Position numbers and translations under genes: made by a program. Shown piece after piece: positions 55,846-64,000 of a stretch of DNA of 64,000 nucleotides (positions are counted from its first letter, which is position 1; the number at the start of each line of letters is the position of its first letter). The notes beneath the pieces were generated by a model. That model was not told where the DNA came from and ran no database searches. It was given only the letters and a program-made list of their open reading frames with translations. Origin of the DNA: Teleogryllus oceanicus (taxonomy: Eukaryota > Arthropoda > Insecta > Orthoptera > Gryllidae); assembly GCA_964035755.1 (NCBI GenBank), contig CAXIVR010000001.1, positions 344,969,804-345,033,803 of the forward strand, written 5' to 3'.

Positions 55846-57562
55846 ATCGAATGTTCGCTATTTTTGTTCTACTTGAGCAAAACTTTTCAAGAAGCATTTG
55901 AACTCATTTTTCAGAAACTTTCAAAAATGCTCTAGGGGGTTCCTATAAAGAACCCCCCATAATCCAGTGATCCCTTTCAAAGTCTAGGGACCGTGACATC
56001 CGCCAAACGATCGAGGAATATGAATTTTGGCGAAATTATTGTGTAAGGTTTAGAACAATGCTAGTGTGTTGATCACAAGCGGACGTTAAAAAAACTACTT
56101 CTCTGATTCTCAGAAAATATTAATATTTTAACTACACAACGCGTGCGAGAAAGTGACATTTATTTGGACAAACAAATGGACAGAAAAACAATGGACGGAA
56201 AAACAAATGAACAGAATGACTAGTGGAAGAGAAGTAATACGTATGAAAAGTTTTAGGGACCCAGAAAATGTGCTTTTTGGTGTAAAATTAAAGAACTTTT
56301 TTATGCAGCACTGCATGACATGCATGTAAACAAATCCAGAGCACTACGTTATATTGAATGAGTAGAAAGTGAAGAGGAACGAAATGTTCGATAGCTGAAG
56401 GTCACCGAAATGATGTCGGGAGCGTGGGAATTGCATAAATCCATTCCACCTTCATTTAGCGAACGGGGAGTGAGAACCTGTTCATCCGAGCGAGCTCAAT
56501 GCGCCCGGAGGTCCTGCAAGGGCGCGTTAGAAAATGCGTGAACGTCGACGCGCGGCATCGGAAACCTGAATTTCCCTGCCGTGGAATGGGGCCACGCCCA
56601 CTCGCATCCTTTTCACATCCAAGTATGGGGCAGCGCGCGCTGGTTGGGGATGCGTATCAGAGGCCCTTACAGCATTGGCTCTCGTGGTGACAAATGAGCG
56701 GGACAGAAGAAAATGACACACCTAAAAAGTAGGCTTTTTTAATTAACAGAAAAATATTGTTGCTGTGAAATATTGGGAAAGCTTTTTGACGAGATTGTAC
56801 CAAGGAAACTTCTTATCGTTTTTCCCTTCACTCTTGTCGTGAGGGCAGATTTTGAAATGACGAAAATCCAGACTATTAACATTCCTCGGCGTAAGAATCA
56901 TCAAGTATTAAAAGTGGTCAGTGTTACCCACCTGGGCGTAAAGGAAATCGTTTTACTGCTGGCTTTTCTCTCGAGATTCGTGCGTATGAGCTATGTTTAC
57001 TCGCCAACTATTCTGATGGGATCTCAATCGCGACACTAACCTTACGTAATTGAATTGACTGTGAGATACATACGCATACATTACTAGCTTTTACACGAGC
57101 GAGGGTAGTCGCTACGAAACTGCTCGCCTTCCCTGATTTTCAAACAATGTGATTCCATCGCGTTTTATGCGGAGATAGTTAGGTTCCACGAAATTGCGAC
57201 AGTATTCAATGTCTATTCTGGCCGTTCTTGATGTCTGGTCTGTGATCCGTTCTCACGACCATCTTGGAAAGCAGTTGAAAATACATGAAACACATGAAAT
57301 TAATTTCTTTTTCTCTTTTCAAGCTAGTCGGCGGTTTTGAGCGGAAAATAAACGAAAAGTCGAACGCGGGACGTTTGAAAGTGTATCCTTTGCTGCCAAC
57401 TCGACCCAAAGAGTGGATATAATTGATTGTAGTTCATGCGCGGGGCCAAATTTTAATTAATTTAGTCGCATATGTGCCAATAAATATGATTAGAAAATTG
57501 TACAGTTTTGCTAGTAAAATTTTCATCAAGATTGTTCTTAAGATAATCTATATTAGAAAATA
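55846..57562. other. Unassigned; one hairpin and weak family D similarity
   Basis: A hairpin GGGGGTTC/GAACCCCC (55935-55942 with 55950-55957) resembles the GGGGGGTTCTTTACGAGAAG site at 60.06 kb. Other parts are not recognised. Short frames at 56499-57039 have no family. Confidence 0.4.
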
Positions 57563-58849
57563 GTATTGTAACACCCCACCTTGACGCCGTAACTATAACA
57601 GCCCCAAGTGGAGGTGCTCCCAGGGTTGATCTCGACTTATCTTTTTCACGGCGCCAGCTGAAGGTTAATGTTTTGCCCGGCTACCCCTACTGATGATCCT
57701 CAAATATTTGGCGGGAGCGTGGCGTGGGCATTGGCATGCAACGCGCAATTAAAAGAATTTTATTTCTTAACTTAAATTTAATTCGCCAAAAGTGATGATG
57801 ATGATCAAAAATTCCGGTGAAGCCGAATACATAAGAAGAGACTTAAACCTAACTTACATCTAGATTACACTGCGGAGCGGTCATTCACCCATCACTCGCC
57901 TCAGCGACAGTCCAGGGCGGGTGCGGGTTCGTTGTACCGGCGCTGGCGGGGGACGAGCGGCGCCTCTGTCTCGCCCGCCAGGTAACCCGGGCCACCCGAA
58001 GCGGCGGCGGCGCAGGGGATGGCGCCGTCGCTGGCGGTCGGAAAGCTCACGACCGGCGCGATGGCCAGGCGCCTGAATGGACGCCGGGGTGGTGGCGGCC
58101 GTGGCGATAGCAACGCCGGCTCTCCGCGCGGTGTCCGGCGGCTCGTGTCCTTGGGTTGTCGCCCGTCCGGGCCTGAGCGGAGGATCGGCTGAACTTCCGC
58201 GATGCACGACGCGTGGCCTTGAAAAGCGTGGCCCGACTTCGCGGTGGAAGTGGTGGCGGTCTTCACTGTGTATATGTGCCCGCGAACTATCGTGGCCCGG
58301 TAAAGCATACTCGCTCATACGAGGCAAAGTTCTAATATGCGTTAACTTACGCGTGACCGAAGCCCGAAACCAGAGGAAAGTCTGCTCTCTACTGCTGTTC
58401 AAACCAGAAGAACTCAAGTTCTCGTTACCCGGAGCTTCGTGGCTCCATGGGGTGACATGATCGCGTCCACGCGATGTTCACGCCCATTGGCCTGCGACAT
58501 CACGCGACACGGGGTGGCCAATCGTGGCTATATCGACGTGGCAGTTGACGCTATGAAGTAGCGTCTTCAATGGGATTTGTTCTACGTCAGAATTTCGCCG
58601 AAATCGCCGGCGCTGGTCGGCGGCGGCCGGAAATTCCATTGACGTCACGGGCGCGCCCCCTTCACAGGGCTGGTTAACAAAGTAGAGCCTGCTCGCCCGC
58701 ATCGGCGACGCACAGGTAACGGGAAAAGTCCCCTTTCCTGCTGCCCTGCGACAAGCGATTTCACCACGCATTTTAACATGCGCTTGAAAATATAATTTAA
58801 ATCCACAATTCGTCGATGCCATACGTGGGCGACTGTCCCGTTACAGTAT
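57563..58849 (+). mobile_element. complete solo LTR family L with 4-bp target duplication
   Basis: The LTR is 57567-58845 (1279 bp), starting TGTAACACCCCACC and ending GACTGTCCCGTTACA. GTAT precedes (57563-57566) and follows (58846-58849) it. TGTAAC...GTTACA ends and a 4-bp duplication are typical of Gypsy-type LTR elements. There are no internal genes, so this is a solo LTR left by LTR-LTR recombination. Other copies are at 32717 (truncated, minus) and 39502 (plus). The copies differ by small changes and internal duplications, indicating age. Confidence 0.85.
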
Positions 58850-58859
58850 ATTTTAACTA

Positions 58860-59750
58860 AAGTAGCTGCAGGGTAACGTCCTACTCAGAATGGAAGAAAT
58901 GTGACCACAATGGTTGAAATGACTATGGAGACCATGATCATCTGCAAAAATTAGTACCTGTTTTTAGATTCAGTTGGAATGTCTTTGATATCAGATGGTC
59001 TAGTATGTGCAGCTTTGTGTTTTTGTTTTGACGCGCTTTCTGGCCTGTTTGTGTTGGCTTGTGCGTAAATTTGTCGATGATAGAAGAGGGGTTTGAAGAT
59101 CAATTAGGCGAGAAATTCTGTTTCATAATATATGTACACTAAATATGTTTCGAGTTGTCACTGGATGTGATACTCTAATATGTGTGAATTTTTTAAAAAT
59201 GTCGTCTTTGAGTGTGTATGAAGAAGTGTATAAAGAGCAGGAGCTACTATACCATGCCTTTTAATATACGTGACAAAATTGGAAATGAATATAACCGGAC
59301 ACAGACAAGAGCAACAAATACCTAATTTAATAGTGGAAACTATAGAATTTGTGCGTATTCAAGAAATTAAAAAGTACGGGTTGATATGTGTTGGCAAAAG
59401 TACACTATCTACAGAATCAAATAAAAGGAAATATTGCATACGAAATTCGGTAATGCGATAATGTTCGTAGATTGCACACTATTAAACTGAAACTATAATA
59501 CAATAAGGAGACTAAACTGGCCCGTAAAAGGATCACATGATTAACTGAAGTTGTCTTGAAGATATAGAACAAAACTTGAAACACAAACTCAAAACTATTT
59601 AGTGCACAAAATACTGTTTCAGTAATTAAATGAACACTGCTATTTAATGCCGAAAATCAACCAAGCTATTGATATTTTTTGACAAAAATACTAACGTTAA
59701 ATTCATACAACGTCGAAATTTTAATAACTTCTAAAATTCGTAATTTGCTT
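58860..59750. other. Unassigned AT-rich stretch
   Basis: A 63-codon frame at 59270-59461 has no recognisable family. No repeat partner found. Confidence 0.4.
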
Positions 59751-59754
59751 CGGC

Positions 59755-60430
59755 TTTTTTACTTTCTCGCTACCGCTTAGTTTATGTAAAGCTGCGTGAG
59801 AAAACGACAAATTTTCGGCAGAAAACTCTTATTACAGGCCCTGGTAACGAAAAAGTGGATAAATCCAGTTGCTAAATTTAGAAAAAATCACTAACACGTG
59901 GTGTAGCCAGAAATCGAAAAATCAAATCACGGCAAAACGTCCGTCTGTGAACAAATCTAGTGGCTAAACCGTGCAGCCGATATTCTCCAAAATAGATCTC
60001 CTCAATCGATCTGGCTGATGTCACGGACCTTTGAATTTGAAAGTCATATTGTCATTGCGGGGGGGGTTCTTTACGAGAAGCCCCTGGGAGATTTTCAAAT
60101 TTTCCAAAAAATGGCTCCATAGTATTTTATTAAATTGTATTGCTGCATAGTGTAAAGGATATTTAAGATAAAGGTGCTGATCTCATTTTCGTTTAAAACC
60201 CTGATTTTTCGAAAATTGCAAAAATTCAATTTTTTGGGGCTTGGTCTTCCTGAAATCTGTTCCTTAAAGGTAGACTTTGAAATAATGTCATGTACAATTT
60301 TTTGAAAATTTGAGTAGTTTTCGCGTAATTCGAGTAATTCGAGTAAAATTTGAGTAATTTTCGAGTAGTTTTTCGTGAAATTTCGAGCGAAAAAGTACGT
60401 GCTGTTTAAGCAGCACTAAATCATAGCATC
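59755..60430 (+). repeat. dispersed AT-rich repeat (family D), longest copy
   Basis: Ordered landmarks: TTTATGTAAAGCTGCGTGAG, TTACAGGCCCTGGTAACGAA, GTCCGTCTGTGAACAAATC, GCGGGGGGGGTTCTTTACGA, TGAAATCTGTTCCTTAAAGG and ATGTCATGTACAATTTTTTG, ending near GTGCTGTTTAAGCAGCAC. Pieces recur at 6.87, 29.8, 35.5, 36.7 and 37.98 kb. No reading frame; class unknown. Confidence 0.6.
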
Positions 60431-61424
60431 AAAAATCCCTAGAAAATGTATTTCCAGTTAGCCCGCGTCAAGGAATAAAGACACAACGAAGTAAATTCAA
60501 ATTGTTAAAATACAAAAAACACAAAAATGCAAGGAGCACTACCTGTCTTCTCTGTCTCATAAACTGGTGTAAACCTAGCCCATGTTAGACTAATACCAAT
60601 TTGTAGTCAGAGTTTATTTTTCGTAAATATATTTTGCTATATATTCATGGGCGTTTTATAATTTCTAAACAGCTGGAACATAATTTCATTTGTTAATGTC
60701 AAATGTCGATATGTTTATTTTGTAATGAAGTTGGGGAATAAGGATAAATCGTAGGTCCCTCAGTGAAAGGTGGATGGGTGGTGAAAGGGGGAAAGGAATG
60801 TATTGAGTTTTGGAGTTCCTATAGTATGGTTTGAGCCAAATAATCATCTGAGCGATGGTTATTTGTGTATTTTCAAAGTAAAAATATTAATTACAAAGAA
60901 AAAATAAAGAATGTTTTATGCTGATTTGTAGTCTAATACAATATCCGAACCACGACACTGACTCTCATATGAGGAACACCTGCGAACCTCGAAGTATTGC
61001 ATTCTGATTGAAGTTCAAGGCAATCGACTCACGTAAATTATCTGATTGGACAAGCACTGAACTCAAACCCAAACTTTTGACACAAAATGAAATAAATGAT
61101 GTGGTCAGATATTCAAATATATCAAAGAGTGCTTGTGAAGTTTCAGATTTATGGCTCAAGGAAAACAATGTGCCAGCTCCAAGAAACATATTTTACAATT
61201 TACAGACATCAAAAGAAAAACATAGAACTACTTTTAATCAGTGATTGATGATTACTTGATACTTTTAATCAGATGTTTCAATAATGATACTTTTAATCAG
61301 TTCATTTTCAAGTTCTTACCTACGGGAGAACTGTTCTATTGACTCATCATACTATGAACGCAATCGATGATATTTATGCATTTTTCTTTTTTTTGCAATA
61401 TTTACTATCAACTTTCTGCTATAA
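60431..61424. other. Unassigned stretch
   Basis: A 78-codon frame at 61008-61244 reads protein-like (KLSDWTSTELKPKLLTQNEI) but I recognise no family. Otherwise AT-rich. Confidence 0.35.
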
Positions 61425-62300
61425 ATATTTATTTATTTATTTTTATTTATTTATTTTACGTCAGAAAAACAGTTAAAAACTGCGTATGACGTGCTATGGG
61501 GAAAAGTGAATTGTGTGCACATTTTCAAAATTCTGTGATCCCTACACTTACTCATATACTACTTAAATTTTGAATTTTGAAAGGGAGAAAAAACAAAACT
61601 CCCATGCAATAAAATCTATGTTCAAGGATAAACAAGCAATAAATTTTGAATTTTGAAATTTTGAAAGGAGAAAAAACAAAAAACTCCCATGTAATAAAAT
61701 CTATTTTCAAAGATAAATAAGCAATAAATTTTGAATTTTGAAAGGGAGAAAAAAAACAAAAAACTCCCATGTAATAAAATCTATAAATTTTGGCTCTTAT
61801 TACTTCCTGCCGAAATTTTGGCCTTATTACTTCCTGCCGCGACAACATGGAAACGATAATTTGAATAATTGTATTTCCCACTGAATTCTAGAAGACGTGC
61901 ACAGAAAATGAAGTTACATTTATGTCCAGAAGCAAAACAAGGGGCCATCTCAGCATTTGCTCAATGGATCAGGAAACTGGACGAAAAACCTGATCGAGAT
62001 GGGGGTCATTGACCCGGAAGCTGTAGTACAATAGTTGTTACAGGTTGTTTATACTCATTTATACAGTCCAAATGGTAAATAATGCATTATGTATCATTGT
62101 TAAAATTAATGTTACTTTTCTTGTTATGCTCAGTATAGTCTCTAATTGTATAGAAACAGTTATGCAGCAGAAACGATTTCACTTGGGATTTAAACTTTTC
62201 TATTGAATTTAATCGTTTAATGTCATCTGGCAAAGTGTTGTAAAATAATGTACATGTATTGTATGTGACATAAACATTACAATTGAAATTGTATTTGATC
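61425..62300 (-). mobile_element. Jockey-like LINE 3' part, second copy (minus strand)
   Basis: The coding end at 62087-62302 reads YNTCTLFYNTLPDDIKRLNS then IEKFKSQVKSFLLHNCFY. The 3' untranslated region has TGTCCAGAAGCAAAACAAGG and ACGAAAAACCTGATCGAGAT on the plus strand. An A-rich tail lies at about 61425-61455. It is collinear with 11735-12480 but lacks the inverted duplication found there. Confidence 0.75.
61565..61785. repeat. three tandem 60-84-bp units in the LINE 3' UTR
   Basis: Units start at about 61565, 61641 and 61725, each with AAATTTTGAATTTTGAAA, a GGGAGAAAAAA run and CTCCCATG.AATAAAATCTAT. The 11.9-kb copy has one unit. Confidence 0.85.
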
Positions 62301-62302
62301 AC

Positions 62303-63105
62303 TTTTTTTATTTTGATGTTAAAGGATGTTTGGAGATTTTTAAGAAAAAAATTAAAAATGTACGATCAATATATCAAAAACAAATATTGTATTTGAAATT
62401 CCGTCAAAAAAGTTTTTTGTAAATCTGTGTAAATTTACCAGAATTCCTCTGGACCCCATTAGTAATGCTTGCCTCTAAATTCATTATTGATCTAGCGTGT
62501 GTATTCTAAATTTCAAATAATCGAAAATGCTAAATAAATTTATAAGAAAACGTAATTTTCCGAGTTCTGTAAGTACTGCAGCTTATGAACGACATGAAAC
62601 ATTTGAAACTTTTCTTGTCTTTATTTTTCCCCTTCACCAACGATTCCATATCATCTCCTTGACGGCGACCCACTTTCCAACAAACGAGAAGAGAGATGCG
62701 AGCGTCAAGTCAGCGAAGGAGGCGTCGGAGGGGGGGAGGGGTGCGCCGCAGGTGTCAGCACGAGGGACTTCCCCAAGATCCACACGCTGTCACGGCGACG
62801 ACAGCCGCCGCCTACGCCGCCCTTGAGAACTTGTAATTCCTGTTGGCCCAGGGGCAAACACCGGGAGCCGACTTAATATTCGGGCGGGCGCAGGGGAGGG
62901 TGGAGCCCGGAACAGGGGAGGGGAAGAAGCAAAGCTGAAAGCAAAGGAACAGGCAAAGTGAGAGGCGCTAAAACTGCTTCATTGTTAGTGATTCCGGGCG
63001 CGTCAACTACCGAGGTCAGTAGTCCCGAATGTGTAGTGGGTGTTTTCACTCGGGAGGAGGCGGTGGTCTTCCCACGCTGGAAGGCGAGATCCTGCCCCGA
63101 CCTAC
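62303..63105. other. Unassigned; moderately GC-rich from 62.69 kb
   Basis: AT-rich to about 62640, then GC-rich sequence to about 62940. Short frames have no family. Confidence 0.4.
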
Positions 63106-63109
63106 CGTC

Positions 63110-63525
63110 GATTAGCAGTGTGTTTTCAACCAGATATATCCCTCAGCGGCGCACAGCTCCAGCCGCGACGAGCTCTGTCCCCGACCGGTCTCCCGTCATG
63201 TGTGGTAGTGTAGTAAATGTGTGTGTGGAGGGGGGAGTGAGGATAGGACAAGGAAGAGGAAGGACAGATCGCGCGATGTCCGTGGCTCGTTTGATAGGGC
63301 ACTGCTCCGGCATTCGCCTGGTGATCCGAGAAACCACGGGAAACTACCGATCAGAGCAGCCGGCCGCTAAAATTGTTCTCCAGACAGCGACTGGATTCGA
63401 CCTAGCTGACAAGGTAGTGTCGAACATTTGGCCGCCATAGGGACTCGAACGTAGGACCTCCCAGTTAGAGGCACTGTAGTGATATCAGTTGATTCACTGA
63501 ACTACCTCTCCCGGTAGAGGCGCTG
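63110..63525 (-). mobile_element. SINE family 1, copy f (minus strand)
   Basis: Minus strand: head with CGGGAGAGGTAGTTCAGTGA, B box CGTTCGAGTCC (63441-63451), then CTAGGTCGAATCCAGTCGCT, CCGGCTGCTCTGATCGGTAG and AACGAGCCACGGACATCGCG. It is close to copy a over most of the body. Confidence 0.75.
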
Positions 63526-64000
63526 AAGAAACGGAAGCAAAGAGAAAAGGCGGATGCCTTAAGCCTGGATGAAGAGACAACAGTCACTGTTCCGAAGCGA
63601 GTGGGAGGTTCATAAGGAGAACTGCTCCTGGAAGCGCCTGGAATCGCAATTAAAGTCAAAATTAGAAACGCAGGTTATTTGATGCTATCTAGGAGCCAAG
63701 GAAGTCGACGGTGCACTTCTTCCCCTTTAGAAAGCGTTTCACGAATTATGGTAGTGCTCTGAATGTAAAATCGCATTGGCAAAATCGGGAATGAATCAAT
63801 TTTTTGTATTTTATCAAACAATTCATAGCAATGGTATAGCAGGGAAGTTTTGTACTAGACGCATATGTTTTGTGCTTGGTTGAGGAAGGAATACATTTGC
63901 AATACTTCACTCAAAAACAGTGAATGTTGTACGAAGATCAAAGAAAATAAAGCTTCGGATTACAACAACGTTTCTTCTTGAAGCCCAAATCAGACATTGA
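63526..64000. other. Unassigned window end
   Basis: A minus-strand 64-codon frame at 63465-63659 overlaps the SINE and is not a gene. Nothing else recognised. Confidence 0.4.

Noticed and set aside
30084..58849. Full-length LTR retroelement with gag-pol
   Set aside because: No protease, reverse transcriptase or integrase frames occur next to any LTR copy; only solo or truncated LTRs are supported.
61008..61244. 78-codon protein-like frame
   Set aside because: No recognisable family, no start or splice context that stands out, isolated in AT-rich DNA; insufficient to call a gene.

Overview
The window looks like nuclear DNA of an insect with a large, repeat-rich genome. The evidence is one divergent ionotropic (chemosensory) receptor-like gene at 44.97-46.33 kb, together with an insect-type set of transposon remains: Helitron, hAT-like, piggyBac-like, three kinds of non-LTR retrotransposon, solo LTRs of a Gypsy-like kind and several tRNA-derived SINEs. 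Long AT-rich stretches, very long pure microsatellites and almost no host genes fit a large polyneopteran genome (cockroach, termite or stick insect type). That taxonomic guess is inference and no species is claimed.

Layout. 0-9 kb: a 1.45 kb hAT-like non-autonomous element, an AT-rich tandem repeat block with a perfect 40-bp palindrome, tRNA-like SINE heads, a 69-bp minisatellite of about 15 units and an (AAAT)n array. 9.6-13.3 kb: an endonuclease fragment of one LINE, then a Jockey-like LINE end carrying a perfect 54-bp inverted duplication and flanked by oppositely oriented LINE 3' ends. 13.5-19.3 kb: two very GC-rich islands (one G-tract rich, one with (CCCCG)n), SINE copies, a piggyBac transposase fossil and two foldback elements. 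19.9-29 kb: a LINE wreck with a YMDD box (19.9-23.5 kb), followed directly by a nearly complete but mutated Helitron on the minus strand (3' end at 23602, coding remains up to about 28.3 kb). 29.8-34.8 kb: a candidate 1.6 kb solo LTR bounded on both sides by (TA)n, a truncated LTR of a second family abutting an N-terminal piece of a second Helitron, and a short LINE 3' end. 35-40.7 kb: dispersed AT-rich repeats, SINEs, palindromic CA/TA/TG arrays and another LTR. 44.4-46.3 kb: the receptor-like gene. 46.4-64 kb: pyrimidine-rich and GC-rich tracts, a foldback element with a ribozyme-like core, a 700-bp (TTTCTC)n array, a clean 1279-bp solo LTR with a 4-bp target duplication (GTAT), another Jockey LINE end and a SINE.

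The genes do not form a pathway. The only host-like locus is the receptor, and it carries one frameshift in the sequence as given. The rest is a layered graveyard of mobile DNA. I did not find a convincing new defence or regulatory system. The most informative observations are the structural ones: two long perfect palindromes that look like template-switch products, LTR copies abutting (TA)n arrays, and a foldback element whose arms carry a hammerhead-like core.
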